64,000 nt of DNA from Pseudomonas triticifolii (GTDB lineage: Bacteria > Pseudomonadota > Gammaproteobacteria > Pseudomonadales > Pseudomonadaceae), in NCBI RefSeq assembly GCF_014358015.1, contig NZ_JACONV010000004.1, positions 186,001 to 250,000 of the forward strand, read 5' to 3'. Under the pieces are notes generated by a model. It was not told the origin of the DNA. It made no database searches and saw only the letters and a list, made by a program, of their open reading frames with translations. Position numbers and translations under genes: made by a program. This document shows positions 46,849 through 56,934 of this stretch, one piece after another (within the stretch, counting starts at the first letter, position 1; every line of letters starts with the position of its first letter).

Positions 46849-48309
46849 TCAGTTCGCCTCCAGACCGCACAGTTGACGCAGCAATGTGCCGTCCAGGTGT
46901 TTTTCCACCAGATCCGCCAGACGCTCAATGTCCCGCTCGCGCAGGGCGTGATAATCCACCTGCTGCACGTCGTGCAAGCCCGCCCAGCGCAGCAATGCGC
47001 TGCACGCGGCAGGCGATTCGAACAGGCCATGCAGGTAAGTGCCTAGAATCTGCCCGTCGGCGCTTTGCGCGCCATCGCAACGACCGTCGTCCAGCCGAAC
47101 GGCGGCCTGCTCCAGCGCCAGGCCCGTGGTGACACCTGCGTGGATCTCGTAGCCACTGACTTCTGCGTCCTCCAGCGTCAGGCGTCCACGCACATTGCGC
47201 AGCTGTTTCTCGGACTCAAGCACCGTGCTCATGGCCAGCAGGCCAAGGCCCGGACTCGACCCCGCAACGCCCTCCAGCCCCAGCGGGTCATGCATTTGCT
47301 CGCCGAGCATCTGCAGCCCGCCACAGATACCCATCAGCTTGCCGCCATAGCGCAGATGGCGCTGAATGGCGTCTTCCCAGCCATTGGCGCGCAGGTAAGC
47401 GAGGTCACTGCGCACGCTTTTCGAGCCAGGCAGAATGATCAGGTCGGCAGGCGGTATCGCCTGGCCAGGCCCGATGAATTGCAGATTGACCTGGGGATGC
47501 AGGCGCAACGGGTCGAAATCGGTGTGGTTGCTGATGCGTGGCAACACCGGCACCACCACATTCAGCACCTGCTCGACCTTGTCGGTCTGGCGCTGATCAA
47601 GACCGTCCTCGGCCTCCAGATGCAGGTCCATGACGTAGGGCAGCACGCCGACCACCGGTTTGCCGGTGCGCGCTTCCAGCCAGTCCAGACCCGGTTGAAG
47701 CAGGGCAATGTCGCCACGAAACCGGTTGATGATGAAGCCCTTGACCCGCGCCTGCTCGCTGGGCGACAGCAACTCCAGCGTACCCACCAGATGCGCAAAG
47801 ACGCCGCCCCGGTTGATGTCGGCAATCAGCAACACCGGGCAATCGACAGCTTCGGCGAACCCCATATTGGCAATGTCGTTGGCGCGCAGATTGATCTCGG
47901 CGGGCGACCCGGCACCTTCGACCATGATCACCGGGTAGCGCTGGCCAAGACGCTCATGGGACTCAAGCACCGCGCGCATGGCGATCTCTTTATAGCTGTG
48001 ATACGCCACCGCATTCATGGTGGTGACGGCTCGGCCGTGGATGATGACCTGCGCGCCGGTGTCGCTGTTGGGCTTGAGCAGCACCGGGTTCATGTCAGTA
48101 TGCGGTGCCAGGTTACAGGCCTGAGCCTGAACCGCCTGGGCTCGCCCGATCTCGCCGCCGTCAGCGGTTACGGCGCTGTTAAGCGCCATGTTCTGTGGCT
48201 TGAACGGCACGACCTCGACGCCTTGCCGCGTCAGCCAGCGGCACAGGGCCGTCACCAGCGTGCTTTTACCGGCATCGGACGTGGTGCCTTGTACCATCAA
48301 CGTGGCCAT
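46849..48309 (-). CDS. cobQ: Cobyric acid synthase
   Basis: A 486-residue ATP- and glutamine-dependent amidotransferase that adds four amides to adenosylcobyrinic a,c-diamide. It has an N-terminal DethiobiotinS-like ATPase part ([36 protein letters not shown]) and a C-terminal class I-like glutaminase with the nucleophile in [12 protein letters not shown] and a His in YLHGLFES. Its start overlaps the decarboxylase gene by 13 nt. Confidence 0.97.
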   Translation of the reverse strand: MATLMVQGTTSDAGKSTLVTALCRWLTRQGVEVVPFKPQNMALNSAVTADGGEIGRAQAVQAQACNLAPHTDMNPVLLKPNSDTGAQVIIHGRAVTTMNAVAYHSYKEIAMRAVLESHERLGQRYPVIMVEGAGSPAEINLRANDIANMGFAEAVDCPVLLIADINRGGVFAHLVGTLELLSPSEQARVKGFIINRFRGDIALLQPGLDWLEARTGKPVVGVLPYVMDLHLEAEDGLDQRQTDKVEQVLNVVVPVLPRISNHTDFDPLRLHPQVNLQFIGPGQAIPPADLIILPGSKSVRSDLAYLRANGWEDAIQRHLRYGGKLMGICGGLQMLGEQMHDPLGLEGVAGSSPGLGLLAMSTVLESEKQLRNVRGRLTLEDAEVSGYEIHAGVTTGLALEQAAVRLDDGRCDGAQSADGQILGTYLHGLFESPAACSALLRWAGLHDVQQVDYHALRERDIERLADLVEKHLDGTLLRQLCGLEAN

Positions 48310-49310
48310 GGAGATTCCTTACGGTATTCAAACAGGACGGTGTGCAGGCGTCGCCAGTCGGCTTCATCCAGAGGCAGCCCGAAACGCAGGCTGGACGCTT
48401 CCGGGGTCAGGCCTTCAAACAGGCGCAACAGCACGCCACGCCGGGCGCAGAACTCATAGATGGCCTGGGCTTCGGCGGTAACCAGCCATTGGAACAATGC
48501 ACAGCCGCCCTGGGGTGCCAGACCGTACGACTCAAGCAACGCCACCAGACGATCACGTGCCTGATCGGTGCGCAAACGCTGTTGCACCTGCCCCTCGCGA
48601 TCACGCAGGCAGGCTTGACCCAGAATCCGCGTCGGCCCGCTGACGGCCCAGGGTCCGACTTCCTGAGCCAGCAGCCTGAGCAAGCCAGGCTCGGCCAGCA
48701 CGAAACCGAGCCTGACCCCGGCCAGCCCGAAGAACTTGCCGAACGAACGCAGGACGATCAGCCCGATGCGCCAGGTCTCGGCCGCCAGACTGAGCGGTGG
48801 CGTGTTGTCCATGAACGCCTCATCCACCACCAGCCAGCCGCCCCGCTCCGCCAGTCGTGCATGCCACTCCAGCAGACGTTCGGCGCTCAGGTGCAGGCCG
48901 GTCGGATTGTTAGGGTTGACCACCACCAGTACGTCGAGGCTGTCGAGAAAGTAATCCACTTCATGCTCGCCAACCTCGCGCACCATGAAGCCACTCTTGC
49001 GCCAGGCATGCGCGTGCTCGGCGTAGCAGGGAGACAACACACCGACCCGACCAGCACTGCGCACCCGCGGAAGCGCTTGAATCGCCGCCTGCGAACCAGG
49101 CACCGACAGCACCTGCGGCGCGCCATAGTAGGCGCAGGCCGCGGCTTCAAGCCCATCGTCGGTCTCGGGCAGTCGCGCCCAGGCGCGCTGGGGAATGTCC
49201 GGCACCGGCCATGACCACGGCGCGATACCGGTGGACAAATCCAGCCAGTCAGCCTGATCGATGCCGTAATGCTGCGCCGCAGCGCGCAATCGCCCGCCGT
49301 GCTCAAGCAT
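48297..49310 (-). CDS. cobD: Threonine-phosphate decarboxylase
   Basis: A 337-residue aspartate-aminotransferase-fold PLP enzyme (CobD in Salmonella, CobC in P. denitrificans) that makes the (R)-1-amino-2-propanol phosphate linker. [13 protein letters not shown] is the cofactor-binding stretch, VVDEAFMDN follows and the PLP lysine is in [17 protein letters not shown]. The start [16 protein letters not shown] was chosen by homology; it overlaps cbiB by 8 nt. Confidence 0.94.
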   Translation of the reverse strand: MLEHGGRLRAAAQHYGIDQADWLDLSTGIAPWSWPVPDIPQRAWARLPETDDGLEAAACAYYGAPQVLSVPGSQAAIQALPRVRSAGRVGVLSPCYAEHAHAWRKSGFMVREVGEHEVDYFLDSLDVLVVVNPNNPTGLHLSAERLLEWHARLAERGGWLVVDEAFMDNTPPLSLAAETWRIGLIVLRSFGKFFGLAGVRLGFVLAEPGLLRLLAQEVGPWAVSGPTRILGQACLRDREGQVQQRLRTDQARDRLVALLESYGLAPQGGCALFQWLVTAEAQAIYEFCARRGVLLRLFEGLTPEASSLRFGLPLDEADWRRLHTVLFEYRKESPWPR

Positions 49311-50211
49311 AGAATTCGGTCCCGACGCACAGCACCAGCAGCCACAGCCAGACGCCGCGCTGCACCAGCTCCCAGCCACGATCAATGGAGTTCGCGTCAG
49401 CGGGTACACCTTCACCCAATTTAGGGCGTTGATGCAGCTCACCGTGATAAATCGCCGCGCCGCCCAGTTCGACGCCCAGCGCACCTGCGCCAGCGGCCAT
49501 CACCGGGCCTGCGTTGGGGCTGTCCCACGTGGGTCCCTGAGTACGCCAGCAGCGTATCGCAAGGCGGGTCTTGCCCAGCAACGCGTAAGTCAACGCGACC
49601 AGACGCGCAGGAATGTAGTTGAGCAGGTCGTCAATTTTGGCTGCTGCCCAGCCGAAACGCTCGAAGCGCTCATTGCGATAACCCCACATGGCGTCAAGGG
49701 TATTGCTCAAACGATAAAGCACCACGCCAGGAACACCGGCCACGACAAACCAGAACAGCGCGGCGAACACTGCGTCGCTGCCGTTTTCCAGCACCGACTC
49801 GGTGGCGGCACTAGCGACCTCGGTGGCATCAAGTTCGCAGGTCTCGCGACTGACCAGATAGCTGACCCGACGACGCGCCTCCTCCAGGTCATCACTGCGC
49901 AGGGCCTGAGCCACAGGCTGTACGTGTTCGCCGAGGCTGCGCATGCCGAGCGCGCAATACAGCGCCAGTATTTCAATCAGCCAACCCAAGAAGGGTGCCC
50001 AGCTCAGCAGCGTGGCCAACAGCGTCAGCGGTATCACCGCCACGAACCAGGCCGTGACGCCATGACTGCGCCAGCCTCGACCGCCACTGTTGAAACGCTG
50101 CTCCAGACGATTGGCGAAACGCCCGAACGCCACCAGTGGATGACCGCGTTTCGGCTCGCCCAGCAGCGCATCCAGCGCAACCCCGGCCACGCTCAACAGC
50201 GCCACACTCAT
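49303..50211 (-). CDS. cbiB: Adenosylcobinamide-phosphate synthase
   Basis: A 302-residue membrane protein (CobD in P. denitrificans) that attaches aminopropanol or its phosphate to adenosylcobyric acid. Typical motifs are [50 protein letters not shown] (seen in parts), and [20 protein letters not shown] in variant form. [10 protein letters not shown] was taken as start because GGGGAG lies 7 nt upstream and its ATG overlaps the bluB stop (ATGA). Confidence 0.95.
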   Translation of the reverse strand: MSVALLSVAGVALDALLGEPKRGHPLVAFGRFANRLEQRFNSGGRGWRSHGVTAWFVAVIPLTLLATLLSWAPFLGWLIEILALYCALGMRSLGEHVQPVAQALRSDDLEEARRRVSYLVSRETCELDATEVASAATESVLENGSDAVFAALFWFVVAGVPGVVLYRLSNTLDAMWGYRNERFERFGWAAAKIDDLLNYIPARLVALTYALLGKTRLAIRCWRTQGPTWDSPNAGPVMAAGAGALGVELGGAAIYHGELHQRPKLGEGVPADANSIDRGWELVQRGVWLWLLVLCVGTEFYA

Positions 50212-50858
50212 TGACCCACTCCCCATTGATTCTCATACAACAACTCATGCAGCGGACGCGCCCGCGCCCAGCCTTCCAGCACCAGCATGGGCGCAGGGTA
50301 AAACTCTTTCACCGGCCCCAAGCACAGAATCGCCAGCGGTTTGGCCCCTTCCGGCATGGCCAGCAGATCGGCCAGCGCGTCCGGGTCGAACAGCGAGACC
50401 CAGCCCATGCCAAGCCCTTCGGCCCGTGCGGCCAGCCACAGGTTCTGAATCGCGCAGGACAGCGATGCCATGTCCATTTCCGGTAAGGTCCGGCGACCGA
50501 AAATGTGTTGCTCGCGCCCTTCCATCAGCGCGGCCACCAGCACTTCGGCGCAGTCGTTGATGCCTTCGACCTTGAGTTTCATGAACTCATCGGTGCGCTC
50601 GCCCAAGGCTTCAGCGGTGCGGATCCGCTCTTCTTCGACCTGCGCCTGCATGTTGCTGCGCAGGGCCGGGTCGCTGATCCGAATGAAGCGCCAAGGCTGC
50701 ATCAGGCCGACGCTGGGCGCCTGATGAGCAGCCTCCAGCAACCGGGCCAGCACCTCGGGCGCCACGCTGCCCCCGATGAAGTGGCGCATGTCGCGGCGCT
50801 CGGCTATCGCGCGATACACCGCTGCCCGCTCTTGATCATTGAACGCGTGCTCGGTCAT
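50208..50858 (-). CDS. bluB: 5,6-dimethylbenzimidazole synthase
   Basis: A 216-residue nitroreductase-fold enzyme that cleaves FMNH2 with O2 to form DMB, the lower ligand of B12. [31 protein letters not shown] (in parts) and QPWRFIRI are the family signature. Its presence means an oxygen-dependent, complete cobalamin is made. The ATG overlaps the cobB stop as ATGA. Confidence 0.94.
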   Translation of the reverse strand: MTEHAFNDQERAAVYRAIAERRDMRHFIGGSVAPEVLARLLEAAHQAPSVGLMQPWRFIRISDPALRSNMQAQVEEERIRTAEALGERTDEFMKLKVEGINDCAEVLVAALMEGREQHIFGRRTLPEMDMASLSCAIQNLWLAARAEGLGMGWVSLFDPDALADLLAMPEGAKPLAILCLGPVKEFYPAPMLVLEGWARARPLHELLYENQWGVGQ

Positions 50859-52150
50859 GGCTTGAACAAGGCCGCAATTGCCTGTGGACAGGACGGAAAA
50901 TAGAAATGGACGTAAGAGGCGGTCAGGCGGCCATCACGGTAGACCGCTTCGGCTCCGCGCCCGCCATTGGGGCTGACCCCTCGGGCAATCGGCTTTAGCT
51001 CGGTGGTGGTCAGCGAGTGGTGATAGGTGTGGCCGCGCAGCTCGCCTTCGGGCAGCCCGACTGATTGCAGGGCCAGCGCGGCCAGCCGTTTCTGCATCGC
51101 CGCTTCGCCTGCCAGCAGCCCCACCAGTGTGGCGCGCACGCCCTCGACATCGATCAGCGCATCCAGCAGGTACAGCATGCCGCCACACTCGGCCAGCGTG
51201 GGTTTGCCTGCCGCATGGTGCGCCCTGATGTCTGCCAGCATCGTCGAGTTTGCAGACAGCTCGACGTGGTGCAACTCTGGATAGCCGCCGGGTAGATAGA
51301 GGCTATCGGTTTCAGGCAAATGGCTGTCGTGGATCGGCGAGAAAAACGTCAGTTCTGCGCCCATGTTGCGCAGCAGGTCGAGGCTGGCGCCATAGATGAA
51401 CGCAAAGGCTTCGTCGCGCGCCACGGCTATGCGTACGCCGTCGAGCAGCGGCAGGATCTCGACCGGGTCGGGAGCCGTGAAGGTGACCGCTGGCGGCAAG
51501 GACACTTCGCAGGTGCTGGTCAGCGCCGCCGCTGCCATGTCCAGACGCAGGTCCAGGTCATTGAGCTCGTTGGCCTGCACGAGCCCCAAATGACGGCTCG
51601 GCAGCTCGAAACCGGTTTCCCGCGACAAAGCACCGTACCAGCGCAAACCTTCGGTCAGGCTGTTTTCCAGCAGTTGCGCGTGGCGCACGGTGCCGACGCG
51701 GTTGGCCAGCACCCCGGCAAACGGCAGGTCCGGCTGGTAGCGCGCCAGTCCCAGTGCCAAAGCACCGAAGGTCTGCGCCATGGCCGTGCCGTCAATCACA
51801 CCGAGCACCGGCACACCGAAGTGGCGCGCCAGATCGGCGCTGGACGGCGTGCCGTCGAACAGCCCCATTACACCTTCAATCAGAATCAGGTCGGCTTCGC
51901 CAGCCGCTTCCCAGAGCAGGCGGCGACTCTCGTCTGCGCCGATCATCCACAGGTCCAGCTGATACACCGGCGCGCCGCTCGCGCGCTCCAGAATCATCGG
52001 ATCGAGAAAGTCCGGCCCGCACTTGAAGACCCGGACCTTGCGGCCTTGATTACGATGCAGGCGGGCCAGTGCCGCGGTGACGGTGGTCTTGCCCTGGCCA
52101 GACGCGGGTGCGGCGATCAATACGGCGGGGCAATCCCTGGGGGTTCTCAT
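50855..52150 (-). CDS. cobB: Cobyrinate (hydrogenobyrinate) a,c-diamide synthase
   Basis: A 431-residue glutamine amidotransferase. The N-terminal ATPase carries APASGQGKTTVTAALARLH (P-loop) and the C-terminal glutaminase has the nucleophile in LAECGGMLYLLDAL and a conserved THYHS-like GHTYHHSL. In aerobic Pseudomonas the substrate is hydrogenobyrinic acid, before cobalt insertion by CobNST, which is not in this window. It lies 10 nt after cobO. Confidence 0.95.
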   Translation of the reverse strand: MRTPRDCPAVLIAAPASGQGKTTVTAALARLHRNQGRKVRVFKCGPDFLDPMILERASGAPVYQLDLWMIGADESRRLLWEAAGEADLILIEGVMGLFDGTPSSADLARHFGVPVLGVIDGTAMAQTFGALALGLARYQPDLPFAGVLANRVGTVRHAQLLENSLTEGLRWYGALSRETGFELPSRHLGLVQANELNDLDLRLDMAAAALTSTCEVSLPPAVTFTAPDPVEILPLLDGVRIAVARDEAFAFIYGASLDLLRNMGAELTFFSPIHDSHLPETDSLYLPGGYPELHHVELSANSTMLADIRAHHAAGKPTLAECGGMLYLLDALIDVEGVRATLVGLLAGEAAMQKRLAALALQSVGLPEGELRGHTYHHSLTTTELKPIARGVSPNGGRGAEAVYRDGRLTASYVHFYFPSCPQAIAALFKP

Positions 52151-52160
52151 GATCGGCCAC

Positions 52161-52772
52161 TCATAACTCGATACCTTTCTGCGCCCGAATGCCGGACTGG
52201 AACGCGTGTTTGACCACGCCGATATCGGAAACGGTATCGGCCAGGTCGATCAATTCGGGTTTGGCACCACGACCAGTCACCACCACATGCTGCATGGGCG
52301 GGCGGGCTTGCAGGTCGCTCAATACTTGCTCAAGGTCCAGATAGCCATGCTTGAGGGCGATGTTCAACTCATCGAGCACCACCAGGCCAATAGTCGGGTC
52401 GCGCAGCATTTCCACACTCACGGCCCAGGCGGCTTCGGCCGCGGCGATGTCGCGCTGGCGATCCTGGGTTTCCCAAGTGAAGCCTTCGCCCATCACGTGG
52501 TAACGCACCTGCTCGGGGAAACGGCGAAAGAACATCTCTTCACCCGTGCTGTTCCGGCCTTTGATGAACTGCACCACGCCGCACTGCATGCCGTGGCCCA
52601 TGGCGCGTGCGAGCATGCCGAACGCCGAACTGCTCTTGCCCTTGCCGTTGCCGGTCAGCACCAGTATCAGGCCGCATTCATTAGGAGAGCTGGCGATACG
52701 CTCATCCATCACGGCTTTCTTGCGCAGCATGCGCGCCAGATGGCGTTCGTCGCGTTCGGGGGATTCGTTCAT
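52161..52772 (-). CDS. cobO: Cob(I)yrinic acid a,c-diamide adenosyltransferase
   Basis: A 203-residue CobA/CobO/BtuR-type ATP:corrinoid adenosyltransferase. The P-loop is VLTGNGKGKSSSAFGMLARAMGHGM (in parts), followed by VVQFIKGRNSTGEE and VVLDELNIALKHGYLD. The start MNESPERDERHLARML matches homologues; upstream codons run into the riboswitch. It is the first gene of the cobalamin operon. Confidence 0.95.
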   Translation of the reverse strand: MNESPERDERHLARMLRKKAVMDERIASSPNECGLILVLTGNGKGKSSSAFGMLARAMGHGMQCGVVQFIKGRNSTGEEMFFRRFPEQVRYHVMGEGFTWETQDRQRDIAAAEAAWAVSVEMLRDPTIGLVVLDELNIALKHGYLDLEQVLSDLQARPPMQHVVVTGRGAKPELIDLADTVSDIGVVKHAFQSGIRAQKGIEL

Positions 52773-52880
52773 CTCGGCTCTCCGCTTTGGGGGGTCGCGA
52801 AAGCAGACGGAAGGACAGCACTGAACAGCACGGCAACGCCCTGCACAGAGCATCACCCTCCGTGATGCCATTGAGTATTT

Positions 52881-53066
52881 CAGGCCGGTCTCCGGGCTCA
52901 TGAGCGGGTCATCCCGGCTGCACGCCTTCCCATGTCGAAACACAGTGGCACGATGCACAGCCTTGACTCATTTACCGTTGCGGGGGCAGCGCCGGAATCG
53001 GGTCGAATGACCCTCACCGGCTTCCCTGTTTCACCCTGCCAATCGGGAAGATTGCAGAGCACCTGA
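52881..53066 (-). promoter_or_regulatory. Cobalamin (AdoCbl) riboswitch
   Basis: On the minus strand the conserved elements occur in order: GGTGCTCTGCA-like 5' part, ACAGGGAAGCCGGTGAG, the CCCCGCAACGGTAAA block, TCAAGGCTGTGC, and GTGCCACTG (B12 box). A closing CCGGAGACCGGCCTG completes the 3' end. A 7-bp hairpin GCATCAC/GTGATGC (52850-52868) lies just downstream and may be the expression platform. It should switch off cobO and the following genes when B12 is abundant. Confidence 0.93.
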
Positions 53067-53239
53067 AACAAACCGCGAAGGGTAGAGGGTTGGGGGTGGA
53101 GCGTCAATCGACACTGCAGCGTAATGGCATATAGGCCATTCACTTGCCTGGCGCAGCCAATCCCTGCACACAATTGAACCTCAGCGAACGGGGTGTCTCT
53201 ATCCCTTACGGACCAAGCCTTTCTCGATGGAGATTCACC

Positions 53240-54568
53240 ATGTTCAAAATCAGACCACAGTACGCCGTACTGCTTCTGCTCGCAGGCGGCCTTGCGGCAT
53301 GCGGCGAGTCTTCGACCCTGCAGGTCTCGGACGGAACGGGACCCTCTCCGAAATTGCCGGAACCCAACAAAACGCTGATCCCCACGGTCAATATCGCCCC
53401 AGCCGTCGGCTGGGAGAAAGACGCCAAGCCGGTAGCCGCGCCAGGCACGCAGGTCGGTGCCTTCGCCGAACATCTGGATCACCCGCGCTGGCTCTACGTG
53501 CTGCCCAATGGCGACGTGCTGGTCGCGGAAACCAATTCGCCGGCCAAGCCGGATGACGGTAAAGGCATTCGTGGCTGGGTCATGGAAAAGGTCATGGGCC
53601 GCGCCGGTGCGGGCGTGCCGAGCGCCAACCGTATCACCTTGCTGCGCGACACCAACCATGACGGTGTGGCGGAAACCCGCAGCGTCTTTCTGCAGAACCT
53701 CAACTCGCCGTTCGGCATGACCCTGGTCGGCAACAAGCTGTACGTGGCCGATACCGATCGGCTGATCAGCTTCCCTTATGAAAGCGGCCAGACCTCGATC
53801 AGTGCCCAGCCAACCAAAGTGGTCGACCTGCCGGGCGGCACGCTGAATCACCACTGGACCAAGAACGTCATTGCCAGCAAGGACGGCAGCAAGCTGTACG
53901 TCACCGTCGGTTCCAACAGTAACGTGGCCGAGAACGGCATGGACAAGGAAGAAGGCCGCGCAGCGATCTGGGAAGTGGACGCGGCCACTGGAAGCCATCG
54001 CATCTTCGCCTCGGGGCTGCGCAACCCCAACGGCATGGACTGGGAACCCACCACTGGCAAGCTATGGACAGCCGTCAACGAGCGTGACGAGATCGGCAGC
54101 GATCTGGTGCCCGATTACGTGACTTCGGTGCAGGATGGCGGTTTCTATGGCTGGCCTTACAGCTACTACGGCCAGCACGTCGACGAACGCGTCAAGCCGC
54201 AGAACCCGGCACTGGTCGCCAAGGCTATCGCCCCGGACTACGCCGTCGGCCCGCATACCGCCTCACTGGGTCTGGTCTTCGCCGATGGCAAGACGCTGGC
54301 GGCACCGTTCAACGAGGGGATGTTCATCGGCCAGCACGGCTCCTGGAACCGTAAACCGCACAGCGGCTACAAGGTGGTGTTCGTACCATTCAGCGGCGGC
54401 AAACCCAATGGCGCGCCGGTGGATGTACTGACCGGCTTTCTCAACAGCGACGAAAAAGCCATGGGCCGTCCGGTAGGCGTGGTGAATGACCATCACGGCG
54501 GACTGTTGGTGGCCGATGACGTGGGCAACAAGATCTGGCGAGTGACGTCGGTGAAGGCGGCTCAGTAG
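53240..54568 (+). CDS. PQQ-type sorbosone dehydrogenase-like lipoprotein
   Basis: A 442-residue beta-propeller protein of the glucose/sorbosone dehydrogenase family. The signal ends in a lipobox, [13 protein letters not shown], so it is a lipoprotein. Motifs include [52 protein letters not shown] and [17 protein letters not shown]. It probably oxidises a sugar or aldose in the periplasm with PQQ, substrate unknown. GGAG stands about 8 nt before the chosen ATG. It diverges from the cobalamin operon. Confidence 0.88.
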   Translation: MFKIRPQYAVLLLLAGGLAACGESSTLQVSDGTGPSPKLPEPNKTLIPTVNIAPAVGWEKDAKPVAAPGTQVGAFAEHLDHPRWLYVLPNGDVLVAETNSPAKPDDGKGIRGWVMEKVMGRAGAGVPSANRITLLRDTNHDGVAETRSVFLQNLNSPFGMTLVGNKLYVADTDRLISFPYESGQTSISAQPTKVVDLPGGTLNHHWTKNVIASKDGSKLYVTVGSNSNVAENGMDKEEGRAAIWEVDAATGSHRIFASGLRNPNGMDWEPTTGKLWTAVNERDEIGSDLVPDYVTSVQDGGFYGWPYSYYGQHVDERVKPQNPALVAKAIAPDYAVGPHTASLGLVFADGKTLAAPFNEGMFIGQHGSWNRKPHSGYKVVFVPFSGGKPNGAPVDVLTGFLNSDEKAMGRPVGVVNDHHGGLLVADDVGNKIWRVTSVKAAQ

Positions 54569-54595
54569 ATACAAGACGCCTCAGGGAGTAAGTTT

Positions 54596-54685
54596 GTGGG
54601 AGGCGGTTTGCCGGCGATGGGGCTATTTCAGGCGCTGAGAGCGCTGACCAAAAAACCGAACCGCCGACAAGCCACCTCCCAGACT
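54596..54685. repeat. Pair of inverted REP elements (BIME-like)
   Basis: GTGGGAGGCGGTTTGCCGGC at 54596 and its divergent inverse CCGCCGACAAGCCACCTCCC at 54661 face each other around an AGCGCT-rich loop. The element shares 15 identical bases with the REP near 22665. It lies between two converging genes, the usual place for REPs. Confidence 0.75.
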
Positions 54686-54739
54686 CCCTTGCCAACTGCC
54701 AGACATCGGCGGGCGCTTGCACCATCGAAACGGCGGTAA

Positions 54740-55291
54740 TCAGGGACGATTCTGCGCCAGGTTCGACGGCTGGATCACGCGTTTGGCGTTAAGGTAGGCT
54801 TTCTGCCAATACGGTTTGTCGAGGCTGTCGAGCTTGACGGTGCCGCCGGTGGCAGGGGCATGTACGAAGCGGCCCTCCCCGACGTAGATACCGGCATGGG
54901 AGACCTGCGAGCCACCAGAAGTAGCGAAGAACACCAGATCCCCTGACTGCAATTGCTCGCGGCGCACGTTCGGCGCGCCCATCACCACCATGTCTCGGGT
55001 CGAACGAGGGAGCGAGATACCGGCCGCATCACGATAGACATAGCCGATCAGGCCACTGCAATCGAAACCCGAATCCGGCGTGTTGCCACCCCAGCGATAA
55101 GGCGTGCCGACCAGACCCAACGCACGAAACAGCACGTCTTCGGCAGCCGGGGAAAGAATCTGGGGAGGTGCGGTGACCACCGGACGCTGAACGATCCGGG
55201 GCGAGGCAGGCGGCGGCGGTGCGCTGGCACAGGCGCCAAGCAACGCAGCTAAGGAAAGCACCATCAGGCGCAAAGCAATCGACATAACCAC
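54740..55291 (-). CDS. NlpC/P60 family cysteine peptidase lipoprotein (shorter copy)
   Basis: A 183-residue murein endopeptidase-type lipoprotein. The lipobox is LAALLGACAS. The C40 catalytic triad is visible: Cys in DSGFDCSGLIGYVY, His in VSHAGIYVGEGRFVHAP and a later polar residue. Spr/MepS relatives cut the D-Glu or DAP-D-Ala cross-links to allow cell-wall growth. The paralogue lies 80 nt upstream on the same strand. Confidence 0.92.
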   Translation of the reverse strand: MVMSIALRLMVLSLAALLGACASAPPPPASPRIVQRPVVTAPPQILSPAAEDVLFRALGLVGTPYRWGGNTPDSGFDCSGLIGYVYRDAAGISLPRSTRDMVVMGAPNVRREQLQSGDLVFFATSGGSQVSHAGIYVGEGRFVHAPATGGTVKLDSLDKPYWQKAYLNAKRVIQPSNLAQNRP

Positions 55292-55371
55292 AACAACCTG
55301 ATCTGGATGCGGCTTACGCTGCCGAGAAGCTCAAAAACGCAGACAGGCCACTGGCCTGTCTGCGTATCCCA

Positions 55372-56100
55372 TTATTTACGGCGTTTTACGACGGTCTTGA
55401 CTGTAGTCGAGGTCATGGCGGTTGTCTGCGTGGCTTCGGCAGGGGCTTTCACCGCGACCGTGCCAGGTGCCATTGCCAGCGGACGCTTGGCTTCGATGAA
55501 GGTCTTGCTCCAGTAGGCATCATCGAGGCTGTCGATGCGCACACCGCCACTACGACGGCTGCTGGAGTGGATGAACTGGTCGTTGCCTGCATAGATCGCT
55601 GCATGGCTGACACGTCCACGGCCGCGCGTGCTGAAGAAAAGCAGATCGCCCGGCTTGAGATTGTTGCGCGAGACCAGAGGCGCATCGACATTGATCATTT
55701 CGCGCGTGGAGCGTGGCAGGTTCATGCCCGCCTCTTCACGAAACAGGTAGCCGATGAAACCGCTGCAATCGAAACCCGAACGGGTCGACGTGCCGCCGAA
55801 CTGGTAACGCGTACCGATCAGGGCCTTGCCACGTTCAAGGATACTGTCGGCCAGAACCGGCAGTTTGTAGGATTGGTTGTCAGAGAACTGAGCCAGCTCG
55901 TCTTCGGTGGCCAGTTCGTCCTGCAGGGTGGCGGCGTCGGCGCGATGGGCAGCGGACTGTGCAGTGACGGTGTTCTGGTAACGAGGCTTTGGCTGAACCT
56001 GATCGTGCTGCGCAACCGGCATATTGGCCGAGCAACCGAACAGGAACGTAACGAGTGCGAGTGGCACGAGGGGTGCGAAGCGAACAACTTGCATGAGCAC
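55372..56100 (-). CDS. NlpC/P60 family cysteine peptidase lipoprotein (longer copy)
   Basis: A 242-residue paralogue of the downstream peptidase gene. The signal ends VTFLFGCSAN (lipobox). A linker of about 60 residues precedes the C40 domain with RSGFDCSGFIGYLF and VSHAAIYAGNDQFIHSS. The C-terminus adds an Ala/Thr-rich and basic tail (ATQTTAMTSTTVKTVVKRRK). The start could be the first or the third codon (both ATG). Confidence 0.92.
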   Translation of the reverse strand: MLMQVVRFAPLVPLALVTFLFGCSANMPVAQHDQVQPKPRYQNTVTAQSAAHRADAATLQDELATEDELAQFSDNQSYKLPVLADSILERGKALIGTRYQFGGTSTRSGFDCSGFIGYLFREEAGMNLPRSTREMINVDAPLVSRNNLKPGDLLFFSTRGRGRVSHAAIYAGNDQFIHSSSRRSGGVRIDSLDDAYWSKTFIEAKRPLAMAPGTVAVKAPAEATQTTAMTSTTVKTVVKRRK

Positions 56101-56169
56101 GACCGTGGCTGAACTGTTAAGAAGGCGAGACTATGCCCGCTATGAAAGTGATTTGCAAATTCAATCGAA

Positions 56170-56934
56170 CTAAATGTGACTTATCAGTTTTTCCATGACA
56201 TGTGCCGCCCTGCACTTCAAAAAGACGTCCATTTGCGCGCTGTGATCGGTTGGCTCAGGATTGATTTCAGCCGTAAAACCCCCGGAAACCCGGGTCCTGA
56301 TCACAGGTTCATGGATATACGGGAAGCTCGCCGTGGTGCCGATGCTCACCACGGCGTCATAGCCTTTAGCCAGTTGTTCATACAGTGTTTCCAGGGCTCG
56401 TTCCGGGAGCATTTCCTGAAAAAGAACGACGGACGGTCGCAAAACGCCATCACAGATGGAGCACAGCGGCGGCAAAGGGCGATCAAGGTGTTCACTCAGG
56501 CCTGCATCCTGCGCGCCGCACGACTGACAGAACAGCGGCGACATCTGTCCATGGATCTCGATCAGCCTGTCTGGAGGGCTGCCAGCGGCACGATGGTAGC
56601 CATCGACGTTTTGGGTCAGCACCCAGCATTCAGGTTTGATGCGCTGCAATTGGGCGATCGCGTAGTGCGCGGAGTTGGGCTGGCCACCCAGACACGCCTT
56701 GCCCAGTTGAGCGATGTACTTCCAGCACAACGCAGGATCGCGGCGCAACATCGGCCCGGACAAGGCCACCTCTATCGGCAGGCCATCATCGGTTCTGCCG
56801 TTATAGAGCCCGCCAACGCCGCGATAGGTCGGCAAACCCGAATCAGCCGAAAGGCCGGCACCGGTAATGATCAGGATCCGCTGTGCATGGCGCAGTGCGG
56901 CTGCCGTTTGCATCAACAGCGCCTCGTCTACCAC
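56170..56934 (-). CDS. Sir2-family NAD-dependent protein deacylase
   Basis: A 254-residue sirtuin. The NAD-binding GAGLSADSGLPTYRG, the catalytic TQNVDGYHRAAGS (His) and IEIHG are present. Four zinc cysteines occur as CQSCGAQ...CSICDGVLRPSVVLFQE. The likely role is lysine deacetylation (CobB-like) of metabolic enzymes. The GTG used here overlaps the hda stop by 7 nt; an ATG seven codons later is an alternative with a better-spaced GAGG. Confidence 0.92.
   Translation of the reverse strand: MVDEALLMQTAAALRHAQRILIITGAGLSADSGLPTYRGVGGLYNGRTDDGLPIEVALSGPMLRRDPALCWKYIAQLGKACLGGQPNSAHYAIAQLQRIKPECWVLTQNVDGYHRAAGSPPDRLIEIHGQMSPLFCQSCGAQDAGLSEHLDRPLPPLCSICDGVLRPSVVLFQEMLPERALETLYEQLAKGYDAVVSIGTTASFPYIHEPVIRTRVSGGFTAEINPEPTDHSAQMDVFLKCRAAHVMEKLISHI

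Noticed and set aside
52773..52958. N-terminally extended cobO
   Set aside because: The extra codons overlap the riboswitch; MNESPERDERHL is the conserved start.
52898..53998. A 366-codon minus-strand frame across the cobalamin riboswitch and the sorbosone-dehydrogenase gene
   Set aside because: Its upstream half is antisense to a well-supported gene and the rest lies in the riboswitch RNA.
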